NCBI RefSeq assembly: GCF_030445035.2
Contig: NC_080694.1
Location: forward strand, 71,873,147 to 71,937,146
Origin: Dasypus novemcinctus
Taxonomy: Eukaryota > Chordata > Mammalia > Cingulata > Dasypodidae
DNA: 64,000 bases
Direction of reading: 5' to 3'
Below the pieces are notes generated by a model. The model had not been told where the DNA came from, ran no database searches, and saw only the letters and a program-made list of their open reading frames with translations. Made by a program: the position numbers and the translations under genes. Below, one piece after another: positions 11,985-23,803 of this stretch (positions are counted from its first letter, which is position 1; the number at the start of each line of letters is the position of its first letter).

Positions 11985-13833
11985 GTTTTCTTGATTATTG
12001 TTTGGCCTGTAGTTTTTTGTTGCTGTCTGGTCATCATTTTATCTTGACGGGTTTAGTCAGTTGCTTAGCTTCTTTGTCTACTTTGGAGTTTAATTAGTTG
12101 TTGTTTTTGCATGTGTGTTAAGTCTTCACTTTATCACTTTGTTCTTCTTATTCTATTTCTTTGCTGTTGACTAACTTCACTTGAAGGAAAATATTAGGGC
12201 CAGAGAAAGCAAAAGTAGTAAGAAAGGAAAATGAATAATAGTAGTATTGATAGTATGTATTAACAGATGAACCATGTGAGATATAGGAGAATGGATATTA
12301 GATTCAGGTAAGGTATGTAGAGTTATAATAGTAAGAAAAGTAGAGTATGTAAAAATCTGAATCTGCGGAGGAATACAGTGTGAATTAAAAGGCCCATGTG
12401 TTCAGGAGAGAGAGAAAGAGAAAAGAGAGGACAATAATATAAAGAGAGAATATAAGGCAGAAAACAGAACAAAGGTATTAGTATTAAAATGTCACAAAAT
12501 AGGGGGGCAAACAAAGAGAGGTGTAATATAAGAGGAACAACCAATGATGGAGTATAGAATGATGTAGAGGAAAGAAAATTGTGTTGGTGGCCAAAATCAG
12601 TACACACAGAAAAGTTTAAATGGAGGATGAGGAAATACAGCAAATGTGAAGCTCTCCCTGCAGTACCTAATGTAAGAAGAATAAGAAAGCAGAGAAAGAA
12701 AGAAAGAGAAAAAAAGGGACAAAAGGGTGTGGGAAAGTAAGTAGGAAAAAGCAAAAGAGAAAGAAAGAAAAAAGAAAGAAATAAAAAAACCTTGGGGGGA
12801 TAGAGAAAGGAAAAACAAGGAAAAACCAATCAAATGCTAGGGAAAGTTTCAAGTGAGGAATTCTGTTTGTAGTTAAATAAAATGCTTAGGGATCTGACAT
12901 TCCCCTTTTTCTCCCTTCTCACTTCCCTCTCTCCCAGGCAGCTGGAAAGCTACCTAAGAGGTCTGGTAGGAGATTCAAGTGGGTCCTTGTTAAATCAGCT
13001 CCACACAGAAAATGATGACTCTTAATTTCCAGTAAGAGAGCACCCACACCTCACCGAGAACTCCAAATATGCTATTGGAGGCTTGGAAAGCAGCTCCTAC
13101 AGTCCCACTCCTTTAGGTGTGCTATGAGAGGGCTTGTTGATTATCTGAGTCCACCTTCTCCCAGGCAAAGTTTCCTATCCCAGGGTTTTTAGGTGAATTG
13201 GGCTTTCTCAGCAAAATCGCCACTCCTCTCTTCCCAGACTCTCCCCAAGCCAGCCGGTATGTTCCTCCAAGCACAAAAGAAAAAGAAAAAGGGGGGGGGA
13301 CACCACAAAATTGAACCCACACTAGCCAGGCCCCCCTACTGCACCCCCTACTGAATCCCTCTCACCCACGGAGTCAGTCCAAAACCAGAGGGTTAAGGTA
13401 ATCCCGGAACTCCGGCAGTGCTGGACTTGGCAAAGGAGAAGTCTGGTACTCTGCAGACCCAGGGTATGTAGGTCCGTGGAACATGGGCTACGGGGGCTTA
13501 GGGGACATGGATCTGGGGACCATGCATCCGGGGACCACGGGGCCCAGGAACACCACTGCACAACTGACAGATCTCAGGAAAAACTGCATCCGCCAGCCCC
13601 AGGGTGAAGGGTCTTGCCAGTCCATAGCTTCCAACCTCTATACCTGTATGCTACAATTCTACCTTTAGCAAGCACCACCTCTGCCACTATCTCTCCAAAT
13701 CGATGTCCACACACCCTCCACCCTGCAAGCCCCCAAGACAGCCCATTCCAGCAAGACTCCAAACCCATTCGGCCGCCTCTTCGCAGGAGAGACCGTAAGG
13801 TGAACTCACTCAGACACCATCTTGCCCCGCCTC
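11985..13833 (-). promoter_or_regulatory. L1 element A 5' UTR / internal promoter region
   Basis: This lies upstream of ORF1 on the minus strand. The distal part (12900-13833) is GC-richer and starts with a GGGGCAAGATGGTG-type 5' end typical of L1. The part from 12180 to 12850 is strongly purine-rich on the + strand (AGAAAGAAAG units). Long minus-strand frames here are low-complexity Phe/Ser/Leu and are not genes. Confidence 0.75.
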
Positions 13834-16800
13834 CCCTAATAATCTTCCATAATCTAAAATTGTGCACCTCTTACAAGTATGCTTTCAGCTGACTCCTAAG
13901 TCTAAGTATATTCCTAAAAGGTAATAATCCAAAATATATGTGCTAAATATCGATCTATCTAAGCTGTCTTAAAATTTAACTGTATTTATTGGACTCAAAT
14001 ATTCCTAAATGTTACTGATTACTATTAAAACTGTTTCCAAAAACAAGGTTGCATAGTACAAGCAGCACTGATTACAAAAAATCTTAAAGGCAATAAAATA
14101 ACCATACAAAAGGAGTAAGAATTATGAGTCAAATTAATGAACTTTATGTTTCTGTCTGCATGCTGTAACTCTTTCTGTTTGTTTGTTCACTGCCAGTATA
14201 TATTTTAATACCTCCAGATGGTAATATTAATTCCTACAAGAGCTCTATTCAAATGGCCAAAAATTAAACAAGTGCTTATATTAATAAATAGGCATCACTG
14301 ACAAAAACTGTAAGTCTTGACTAATGAAATTGCTACAAATCTCTTCCTAAAAGATGGTTCTTGCCTAAATTAAAATGAAGTTTATTTTTCTTCACAGAAA
14401 AAAATGTAAGGTATTGAAAGAAGTGAAAAGTTTGTGAGAGTGCTGACTGATATTCGGTAAGTTTGTTCAAGAAAGTGTGCTTTTTCCTAAGATAAGATGG
14501 CTGGTTTTCATAAAATCAGAATGAAAGTACATAAAACAAAACTTGAATGCAAATGGCAAGTTGTAGAAGGTATTTTGGTAGCATTGAGAAAGGGAATGTG
14601 TTCTGTAAAGCTGGAATTTGTCTTGAAGTACCTATATGTGGTTAAAATTTTTATAAAAAGTTGGTAAAGCATTGCTTAAACTGAAATATTCAAATAGCTA
14701 TTTACAAAAATCATTATTAAACAGAAGCTGAATTGATGATTAAAAGCCACCTCAATCTGCATATTACAGTGGTAATAGGAAAAAAAACAATTTTAATTCA
14801 ATTGAAAATGTTAAGTTTTAATAAAATAATAAGAAATGTAGTCTTTCTGCACTGTTAAAATAAAATACCTGCTAATTAATGTAATCATGATAATTGTATG
14901 TTCTAAAAATTTGCTTTAAAACAGTTTCTGGGAAGTGGACTTGGTCCAATGGATAGGGCATCTGCCTACCACATGGGAGGTCCACGGTTCAAAGCCCAGG
15001 CCTCCTTGACCCATGTGCAACTGGCCCATGTGCAGTGCTCATGCGCACAAGGAGTGCCATCCCACCCAGGGGTGTTCCACACATAGGGGAGCCCCACGTA
15101 CAAGGAGTGTACCCCATAAGGAGAGCTGCCCAGCACAAAAGAAAGTGCAGCCTGCCCAAGAATGGCACTGCACACACGGAGAGCTGACACAACAAGATGA
15201 TGCAACAACAAAAAAAACACAGATTCCTGGTGGCGCTGATAAGGATAGAAGCAGTCACAGAAGAACACAATGAATGGACATAGAGAGCAGACAACTGGGG
15301 GGGGGGGGGGAGGGGAGAGAAATAAATAAATAAATCCAAAAAAATAAAAAGGTTTCCAAAATCATTTTAACTTAAGTATGTAGGATGTATAGAATGTGTT
15401 TTATTGTTAAGGAAAAAGATAATAATTTTTCCTAAAATAAAACAACTGGTTAATCTTAAAGGCTTGAAATAGGTTAACAATTAGGACAAGGTATAAAGTC
15501 CTGATTGTCTATCACATTCTGAAAAGTAAAACAAAAAACTGTAACCTTTGTTGTAACTGATGTAGTATAATGATTTCTCATATTATTGAGATACTGAAAA
15601 CCTTCATCCTTCATTTAGCTCAGATATTAAAACCATTATCTGTGTTAATCAGAAAGTTGTGCATGGAAATGAGAGCTTCCCCAGCAGGCTGCTTTTAAAA
15701 CAATACCACAGGCTCAAGTAGTAAGGGGGTGGATCTTAACTTACCCTGTAAATTGGAGGTAGCCGGTATCAATATTGGCTTTGGGTGGGGTTTGTGGCAA
15801 AGGCAACTTTCTAAACAAATACCACTTAAGTTTTAGTCACAATTGCAAGAAGAAACCAAAGTGCAAAACAAAACAATGAACTGTTGTAAGCTGCCCTCTA
15901 TAAAAAAGAGAAATCTGTGGAAAAACATCTGGAATGCCTGCCAGCAGTGACAGGTAACTGTCTATCATGCGCCTACCCCCTCCATAACATCTGTCTTGAA
16001 ACTGTTAAGGCAGATGCTCTCATGAAGATCCAGAGCCATACTATTGAAACACAAAAAGCAGCAGAGTGGTTCCACTAAAAAGACAAACATCATACATACC
16101 AGGCCTTGTGGTGCCTAGTCCAGCAGTTCCAACTGCCTGTCACTCTCCAGCAGCTTATGAACATCAAGCATGTGTGTCCATCGTGCTCACTCCAATGACT
16201 GTAACAATCACCTCACTGGATGAAACACACCGGCCAAGCACAGACTCCAGCAGCACAATGGCAAGTGGATGACATCCGTTCCCTCTCTCTCAGAAAGGGC
16301 AAGGTATGCTTTCAGTGGTGCAGGCACAGCAATGACTGCAACAGAATTCATGTAACCTTGTAACTGAATCCTTACAACAATGGACTAAATCTAAATTACA
16401 AATTAAAGTGCCAGCTGCTCCAAGCCCAAAAAGGGAAGTAATAATAATTTGTTGTTGCCTATGCTTCAAACTATATAAACTGGAAAAAAATGTGGTCATT
16501 TTCATCATTGTACTTGTCTATGCAGCTCTACTGGTTGGAAATCTTAAATCCATAAAAAATCACTCAAAAACACTGTTGTAAAACTCTAAGTGTATAAGCC
16601 CATCAAATCATGTAATTTCACTGTCAACCATTAATGCCATTGTTTAATGCTCAATATATAATCTTATTGGTCCTTCTCCTCAGACTCCTGGAAACAGTAA
16701 CCTCACGCCCCCCCCCCAAAAAAAATAATTCCTAATTAATTCCTATCCTTACCACAATTATAATTCTCATTCTCCTTCTAATCAGCAGGTCCACACATCT

Positions 16801-17601
16801 TCAGTTTATCCAGACAGTTGTCCAATATGTCACCCATGATCATGTACACAACATTCTTCTGCTGCAAAAATATAGTACCAGCCACAGAGCCAGAAGCCAA
16901 AACATCTCATCACTAAAAGAATAACAGTAACTAAATCCCACAATGGCTTCCTGCTCTCCCTCTCTCCCCCAACCATATCAAAAGTAGTTGGGAATTTCAG
17001 GTCTCCCCTGCCCTATTAACAGATAACAAAAAAACCCCAACCCCCACCCCTGTCCCTAATCCAACAGGATGTACTAGGCACCTGTGCAATCATAAATGAA
17101 ACTTGTTATTTTTACATTAATAGAACTGGTCAGATAAAAAAATCTTAAAGTCTTAAAAAATGTATAAAAATCATTTAGAATACCCAAAATAATAATTATG
17201 GAAATTAGTCATGGTTATCCTCACTCCTTTTTTATTTTTCTTCACCCTTAAAATCAATTCTTTCATCCATTATAACATCATTATTAACAGGATTGCTGTT
17301 GCTTCTTTTTGGTTCTTGTCTCTTACAGCTTCTATTCCAATTCGTACACCGAATCATAAGTCAATAACCCAGAAATATATAAACAGCGTCTTTCTGCAGC
17401 ATGAACAACAATATCAATTCCTGTGGAACCTAAAACCACAGCCCACTGTACAGGATGGAAAAAAAAACTTCTTTTCTCCAACCCTTGACAGCAGGAAGTA
17501 CTCAGACAGAGCTGATGTTCCAAATCCCCTTACCCTCCAATTCGGTCCAGTACCCTACACCCCAATACCCAGGTCCCCATATATATATAAAGAGTTAGGA
17601 A
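13834..17601 (+). other. Remaining interior of the ERV1 provirus
   Basis: Sequence between the L1 and the 3' LTR, apart from the SINE at 14932-15350. It is AT-rich and heavily degraded. I cannot assign pol or env with confidence. Just before the LTR an AAAGAGTTAGGAA stretch is in the position of a polypurine tract. Assignment to the provirus rests on the paired LTRs and the target-site duplication. Confidence 0.55.
14932..15350 (+). mobile_element. DAS-type tRNA-derived SINE (long form)
   Basis: Same family as 541-965 and 43365-43777. The head reads TGGTCCAATGGATAGGG with box B-like GGTTCAAAGCCC. The body contains CACAACAAGATGATGCAAC, followed by a G-run of about 14 and (AAAT)n before an A-rich end. 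It is well preserved. It is inserted in the ERV1 interior. Confidence 0.92.
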
Positions 17602-18119
17602 TGTTAGAGGTTTGCAATACTTAGCAAGATCTACCTCAGTTTCCCCTGATATGTCTTTGTCTGAGGGCATGGCACTTTCCCACTGGTTAAACAAAAGAAC
17701 CCCATAGGGGCAGGAGTAAAGGGAGATAGAGATCTTCACCATCTGCATATCATAGCAAGAATGAGATAGAAACCTTCACTATTTACAAACCTTTAGAACC
17801 CTGCAGATCAAAAGAAATATTTGCTCCTGCAGAATTCCAAGAAGCCAGAAACTCCCTCAACCCCCTCCCACTACTTCACTCGGACTCTCAAACCCCCTCA
17901 CACTAACTATCATTTCCCCACCTAGGAAAGTTCTGTATAAATTCAAGTCTCGCCCTTCCAGGAGTGGACTGAACTCCCTCTTCTGACCACCACCATGCTC
18001 GTGGGGGGGGGCTGAAGTCTGTTCTTCAGACCCCCTCACTTGGGAGAGGTTCTCAATAAATTCTTTGCTTATGGTCAATCAGTCTCTGTGGCCCAGTAAA
18101 TGCTGTATTTTCTCCAACA
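17602..18119 (+). repeat. 3' LTR of the ERV1 provirus
   Basis: About 518 bp, TG...CA ends, collinear with 3155-3691 except for small indels. It has the same TATA-like CTGTATAAATTC, and AATAAA at about 18055. GTTCC follows directly. Confidence 0.92.
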
Positions 18120-18604
18120 GTTCCACATACATCCCTACTTATTGATGAATGCACCATTTATAATGTCCTTCACTTTTGCTTATGATTCCTGAGATTAATT
18201 CTCTACCTTCCACTACTAACAACTCCATTTTGAATATTTCTCCTCTATCCATTTCCATGAAATGAATCTTCTAGCCTTATGTTTTCCTTCACAAATCATA
18301 TAATTACTTAAATTTTAAATACTACTTACTGATGCTGATAGATTATTATGAGTCATAGTTACATGAAGAACAGTCCAGGCCAAAAAAGAACTGCTAAAGC
18401 AATTGGCCCTATATGGCTAAAAACCATTTACTTAATATACAAATAAACATTGCTCATTTTCTCTGCTACCATGCACTCTGATAAATGTGTGGGAGTCCTT
18501 TGTGAATTTAGCATCTAGATTATAGATTAGGGTTCCTAAAAATGACAAATCTCACTTCATGAGTGCAGTTTTCAGAGTTGGCAAGCATTTAATAGGTGAC
18601 AGCA
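18120..18604. other. Gene-free stretch
   Basis: AT-rich sequence between the provirus and the LINE-2 fragment. I recognise nothing in it. Confidence 0.5.
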
Positions 18605-19880
18605 ATCCATTAGTTAATTTAATAAATATATACAGAGCACCTACTGTGTGCCACACACTTTTTCAAGAGCTGGGAGTGCAGAATTGAATAAAGCAGGCAA
18701 TACTTTTTTCCTTTCTGGAGGTTACATTTAAGGGGGAGATAAAAGAAAATATGTGTAAATAAAACCACACATACCAGATTAAGATATGTACTACTACAAC
18801 AAAACAAGAAGGGAAGGATGATAGTTTCTTTTTAAGGTTTTCTTTGTAATTTAATTTAGAGAAATAAGGAGTCCATACTGAGGAGATGGCCCAAGGGACA
18901 AGAGCTGAAAGAGATTTGGAGCTAGCTAAAGAGATGTGTGTTCCAGGACTTGCCAATGGAATTTTGTGAGAAAATGAGCAGTCAGGCAAGAATTTGATTT
19001 TGGGGTCAAGAGGATGGAGTTGTCATTTAGCAGATAGATTAGAATCTGCGAGGTTTGTGCAAAATAGTGATATTTCAGTTTTGCATGCATAATATACATT
19101 CTAGTGAAGTATTAATAAGGTGTTAGAAATTCTGGAATTCAAGAAGGAGGTTCCAACCATTAATAAAAATATGGGAGTCATCAGAGTATAGATTGTATAG
19201 GAAGTCATTAGCTTCATGGAGATAGCCAAGGGAAGGAAGCAGAAAATAGAGAAAAGAAAAGAGATAGAAGTCTGAGCCCTGTGGATAGCCATCATTAAGA
19301 CATGATGGGTGAAGAGAATTGCGCAAAGGAAATGGAAGGAGGAGCTGGTGTGAGAGTAGGAAAAAGAGGAGCCAGTGATGTCCTGGAAATTGAGTGGTGA
19401 AAGCATCTCAAGGTGGAGAGATTGACTGATACTCTTACATGTTTTTGAAAGGTCAAGTAAAATGAGAACTGAGAGTTCATCTTTGATTTGATATTACGAG
19501 TGTTATTGTTCATCTTTATAAAATAAATTTTAGTGAACAAGTAAGGGGAAAACCCAGTTAGAATAACTTCAAGAGAGAATGGAAGGGGAAGAATCACAAA
19601 CAGCAGGTATAGACAGCAGAGGGTACAATTCATGATGTAAAAGGGGAGGAGAGAATAACTGGAGCAGTGTTCTTGGGGAAATGAGAAGGAATGGGCACAG
19701 ACACAAGTGGTGGATACTCATCAGGAGTAGCAAGGATTACACTGTTGCAAACACAGGGAAGACACTGTCTTTGGGCACCATTACAAAATGTGTGTAGATA
19801 TTGGAAGGAGATTGTAGAAATTCTCTTCTGACTGTCCGTACTATTTGCAAAGATGAGTCAGCAGTTTGCGAAGAAAGGGG
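18605..19880 (-). mobile_element. LINE-2 (L2, CR1 clade) fragment with part of the reverse transcriptase
   Basis: The left end carries GAGCACCTACTGTGTGCCA, the reverse complement of the classic L2 3' end. Further right, the minus strand encodes L2 RT sequence: a GYPQGSDF motif (family GVPQGSVLGP) and YSDDSHIFI near 19165 (family YADDSQIYI, the catalytic box), then block A-like sequence near 19440-19490. It is old, with many frameshifts and no working frame. It belongs to the mammalian-wide ancient repeat layer. Confidence 0.85.
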
Positions 19881-20339
19881 AAAAGGGAGTATGTGATTGC
19901 TTGGTCACACTGGACTCCAAGGTTACACTGGGGTTAAGTATTCATGATTTAGAGACACAAGTGTGTGCATGTGTTTTTAACTGCAAAGATATAGAGGATT
20001 AAGTAGGGAGTGGTTTAGGTTTTGTCAGGTGAGAACAAGAAGCATGAATTGGTTCGTGATTTTGAGAGTATATGTGGGGAAGTGGCTATAAAGATACATT
20101 GGAATTAAAGTTGTTAAGGAGCTTTAAGTTTGAGTTGTTGGTTTTATTGATTTATTTATTCATTCAGTCTTCTTGAAATACAAGTTTATTCAGTTATAAA
20201 TTTACAGCATCTCTTCTAACATTAATTTAAGATCAACAATTTTCCTCTGTTCACAGCTTTAGCTGCATGCTGAAAGATTTGATATCTCATATATATTATT
20301 ATTTAATTCACAATATTTTCTAATTTCTTCTTCTTTTCA
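19881..20339. other. Gene-free stretch
   Basis: AT-rich. It may hold a little more L2 at its left edge. Nothing else is recognised. Confidence 0.45.
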
Positions 20340-21110
20340 CCACACTGCATTTTTATTCAATGGTACATCCCCATTTAATGCAGTGAATAATCATACACAA
20401 AAAAGCCTCTAAAGATGTTTGTGCTGTCCATTTCTACACACCTTCTAATGCATGTTGAGGCCAGACTTCCTTACAAATGTGAATCATTCTCTTTTCAGTC
20501 ATAGGTTCATACCTATATTGTTCACAATATTTAATGATACAACCCAGCAGATTACTTACCCCCTTCACTTCCAAGCTCTGGCTTTTTGCCAATCTAGTTA
20601 AGCACAGAAATTGAAGACCTAAGCAAACAAGCTTGGCAACACTTCCTCGGACAGGGCTGCTCTCGTCCCTCTTCCTTTCAAGCCTAAAAACCAAACATAG
20701 CAAAATGCCTTTTCCAGCTTTGTCTGGAACTAATGTGCTGCTGAGGATGAGAATGGCACAAACACACACAACACACATTGAGACCAGAACCTGTTTTCCT
20801 TCACAGCCCACTGCCTTTAGGAGTCCTGGATGCTCGAGGCAAAAGAAACAGTCTGACTCTAAGTAAAGTGCTCTGGCAGCTGCAGAGCCAGGATTGCCAG
20901 ATGTCTTAGCTTGGGTCCAGGACTCTACCACCAGCAGAGTCCTCAGAAGGACGCCCACCCCACCCTGGGCTCCAAAGTGAAGGGGGGTTGGGGTGGCCCT
21001 TGCTGGCTTGTCTGTTCAGTGCAGCAGAGTAGACAGACATCAAGCAGGAAAGGAAGGAAGGGTGGCTTATGCACCAGTGGGAGACCAGATGCAGACTCTC
21101 AAATCAGCCT
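20340..21110 (-). pseudogene. Possible retrocopy of an unrecognised mRNA
   Basis: This block is GC-richer than its surroundings. It has an open minus-strand frame of 174 codons (20434-20958) and an AATAAA at about 20360 on the same strand, roughly 75 bp past the stop. The frame includes a Cys/Val/Leu-rich hydrophobic stretch (VSMCVVCVCAILILSS). I do not recognise the protein, and there is no clear polyA tail or target-site duplication. It could instead be unique DNA with a chance frame. Confidence 0.25.
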
Positions 21111-21570
21111 CCTCTAATTTCTTCTTGGATTTCTCCTTTTACCCATGAACTGTTTATACATGTAATCCTTAATCTCAAACATTTTGTAGGTTTCTAGATT
21201 TATTTTTGTTACTGTTTTGTAATTCCATTATGGTCAAAGAACATTCATTGAATGACTCAATCTTTTGAAGATTTTGGAAGCTTTTTGTAAGAGCCAGCAT
21301 CTGCTTGATTTTGTAAATGTGCACTGAAAGTAATATAAATTCTTTTCTCGTTGAGTTCTGTGTCCTATATATGCAAAGTAAAAAACACAAAAATGTCAAA
21401 TTTGTAAATTGTGTTATTCAGATTTTCTAAATATTGACTGATATTTTGGCCTATTCTTCTATCAACTATTGAGAGAGATATGTTAAAACTTCTCATTTCA
21501 GTTGTGGGTTTGACTACTTCTTTATTTCCATCAGCTTTTGAAGCTATTTCATTGGAGGCTTACATTGGAC
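21111..21570 (-). mobile_element. Old L1 ORF2 endonuclease fragment
   Basis: Reads as the antisense of an L1M-type endonuclease region: TTTACCCATGAACTG, then AATTCCATTATGGTCAAAGAACATTC, as in other mammalian L1s ('AATTCCATTGTGGTCTGAGAACAT'). Degenerate. Confidence 0.7.
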
Positions 21571-22509
21571 TACAATAGTCTAGAAGAATTGTTAGCAGAG
21601 GAATATGAGTGGATGAGTGTGGGGAAGTGTCAGTGTAGCTTTACCAATTCCTCACATCAAGGGCTCCCTCTTTCACGGATGTGGCGATGATTAATTTATT
21701 TTAAAAATAGCAGTGCATACTTTGTTCTCCTTACATTTGCCAGGCTTTTTCACTCTGTCTCTCTGAGTCCCTGTGCTGTCCCTTGTTCTTTTTCTCTCCT
21801 CCCTAGAGAAACTCTCCTTCACTGTGAAGCACTCTCCTTGGGGCTGAAACATTTTTTATATTTTCAAAGTTCTCCTACCCTTGGAAACCTTCCCCATTTT
21901 GAATTGTATTCAACTACAACCACAGCCCCACTACAACGTGGCAACCTTGGGACTCCATGTCAATTATGGGTGCTTTTTCTTCTACTTAAACAGTGTATGA
22001 AGTTTGTTGTGATTCATGTCTCTTAGATTTTTGGGTTGTTGGTGGAGATTTGTAAATTGCCTGCTACTTTATGTACCTAGAAGATGTGGCCAAGTGGAGA
22101 AATCCATGTTCCTGCCAGACCAGCATCACAAGATGAACAACTATCCCATTTGCATGTTTTAAATTTGCCTTGCCCTTAATTCTAATGCTACATATAAGGT
22201 TATACTCATTTCTTACTTTTCCTTCTTTTAAAAAAAGCCCTTTATGCATCTCTGTTATCTGTACAATGTGATGATCCTATTAGTTTATTATCACTTTAGT
22301 TGTTCAAAATTTACCAGGTTGTCAGTCATTTTTCCATAATTTTGTTGTAATCAAATTTATCTCCACCATTGCTAACCCTTCTTCACATTGTAGCTCACTG
22401 CTGGGTTCCTTCAAATGGTGAATTTGCTTCACTTAACCCCCAATAATATAAAATTTAAAATTCTGAAAAGTTAACACATCATTTCTGCTTTATTTGCTCC
22501 CCAAAACCA
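21571..22509. other. Upstream flank of the OR12D pseudogene
   Basis: No gene or repeat that I can name. OR coding exons normally follow an intron ending just upstream of the start. No splice signal here can be trusted. Confidence 0.45.
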
Positions 22510-23803
22510 AAGGAGAACGTCACTGCAATGAATGAGTTTCTTTTACTAGGCCTGACCAATGTTCAGGAGAAGCCTCTCTCTGTGATTTTCTCTGTCATTT
22601 ACCTGGTAAACTTGGTTGGAAATGAAACTACCTTAATGATTGTTATCCTGAAGCCAAAGCTCCATTTCCCTATGTATTTTTTGTTCGAGTATTAGCCAGC
22701 ATAAAGCATGCTGAGATAATTGACATGACTGCTTTAAACAGAAATGTTTGCAGTTGGCATGGAAATAAATGGCTCAGAAAGAAATCAGTGAAAGGAGACG
22801 GTGGCTTCTTTTTCCTCAGTTTGTAGGTACATGTTAAGATCAATGTGTGTGTGTTTGCCAAGTTTTTAATTACAGCTTTGCTAGGACCTTTTGCTAAACA
22901 GAACATTGTTTGGAATTGTACAAATACTATGACTTGGTGCAATAAACTTGTCAGTAGCACTTGCTCTGATCCCCTGAATCCCGGTCTGCATGATTTTTTC
23001 TTTTCTTCATGAGCCACAATTGACTTATTTTTTTTGGGCAACCTTTCTTGTCTGTTTATCTGCTGTTCTTCAGTGACCCTGCCCAAGGTGCTCTTAAATC
23101 TCTCCATGCACAAGGCCATATTTTTCCTTGGCTGCATCACTCAGCTGCACTTCTTCCACTTCCTGGGTGACACCGAGGCCATCTTGCTGGCCGTCGTGGA
23201 CTTTGATCATTTTGTGGCCATCTGCTACCCATTCCACTATACCATCATCATGAACCCCCAGGTGTGTTCTCTGCTGGCACCTGTGGCCTCGCTCACCAGC
23301 TTCCTTTATGCTCTGATGAATTCAGTCATGACTGCCATCCTGAACTTTTGTGGCCCTCAGAAACTCAATCACTTCTTCTGAGATGTCAAGCCCCTCTTGG
23401 AACTGACCTGTAATGACACACTGTTCAATCAATGGCTTCTTTCCATTGTCACAGGTGGCACATCATGGGAGCTTTCCTTCTGACCCTCTTCTCCTACTTT
23501 TACATTATTGGCTTCCTTCTGCTCAAGAGCTGGTCATACAGAGCAATCCACAAGGCTCTGTCCACATATGCCTCCAACTTCGTGGTGGTGGGCCTCTTCT
23601 ATGGGCCTGTGGGCTTCACCTATATTTGTCCTGCCTTAGCCTCCTCCATGACTCATGACAATGTGGTCGCCATCATCTACAGTGTAGTCACTCCAGTGCT
23701 GAAACCCCTGATATACATACTCAGGAAAAAAGCAGTGATGCTCCCTCTTAGGAGAACCTTCATGAGGAGGTGTTTGTGTAAAGATTGCCAGCAGCACCGC
23801 TAG
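22510..23803 (+). pseudogene. Olfactory receptor pseudogene, OR12D-like
   Basis: Class A GPCR that would bind odorants in olfactory cilia. Seen: N-terminus ENVTAMNEFLLLGLTN, TM1 with a GN pair, and PMYF at the end of IL1. After an insertion come VTLPKVLLNLS and ITQLHFFHFLGDTEA (TM3), FDHFVAICYPFHYT in place of MAYDRYVAIC, and MNPQVCSLLAP. TM5 is FLLTLFSYFYII, followed by KALSTYASNF and the TM7 region SVVTPVLKPLIYILRKK. The closest family I know is OR12D2/OR12D3. Lesions: AAG in the start position (22510-22512), about 343 foreign bp (22683-23025) in TM2, TGA for the Cys codon of the HFLCDIKP motif (near 23380), a frameshift near 23450, and Lys for Asn in NPLIY. It is non-functional. Confidence 0.93.
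22683..23025. mobile_element. Unidentified insertion interrupting OR12D TM2
   Basis: OR coding sequence stops after PMYF and resumes at about 23031 with GNLSCL. The roughly 343 bp between has no OR similarity. TATTTTTT lies at 22675-22682 and again from 23026, so a short target-site duplication is possible, although the motif is low-complexity. A GCAATAAACTTG stretch is present near 22940. I cannot name the family. Confidence 0.65.

Larger units (their letters stand above)
4966..13833 (-). mobile_element. Near full-length L1 (element A), minus strand, with an internal deletion and a nested insertion
   Basis: Read on the minus strand it has every part of an L1. The 5' UTR starts near 13833 with a GGGGCAAGATGG-type 5' end. 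ORF1 is at 11984-11050, a 71-bp spacer follows, then ORF2 from 10978, a long 3' UTR and an A tail at about 4966. Compared with the L1 at 38637-48305 it lacks about 1.6 kb covering the C-terminal part of ORF2. A younger L1 tail plus SINE (8781-9581) lies within ORF2. The flanks CCCTAAAACTCTTTC (4951-4965) and CCCTAATAATCTTCC (13834-13848) are a plausible worn target-site duplication, placing the insertion inside the ERV1 provirus. Confidence 0.92.
3155..18119 (+). mobile_element. Class I (ERV1, gammaretrovirus-like) provirus, broken, with nested insertions
   Basis: Two homologous LTRs (3155-3691 and 17602-18119) in the same orientation bracket the element. GTTCC lies directly before the first (3150-3154) and directly after the second (18120-18124), as expected for a target-site duplication of a single insertion. 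The 5' LTR is followed by a primer-binding-like site, a leader and a gag-like start with a proline-rich stretch. The interior is interrupted by the L1 at 4966-13833 and a SINE at 14932-15350. Without these the element is about 5.7 kb, shorter than a complete provirus. The LTRs differ at very roughly one base in ten by eye, suggesting an age of tens of millions of years. It is clearly a fossil. Confidence 0.88.

Noticed and set aside
12323-12829. 168-codon minus-strand frame
   Set aside because: Lies in the purine-rich L1 5' UTR. The product is almost all Phe, Leu, Ser and Pro, which is a low-complexity artefact.
15013-15273. Frames on both strands in 14966-15339 (also 576-872 and 43377-43869)
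   Set aside because: All fall within DAS SINEs; the same peptides recur in each copy because the repeat recurs.
22670-23140. 156-codon minus-strand frame across the OR12D pseudogene
   Set aside because: It spans the junctions of an insertion with antisense OR sequence, so it cannot be one ancestral gene.
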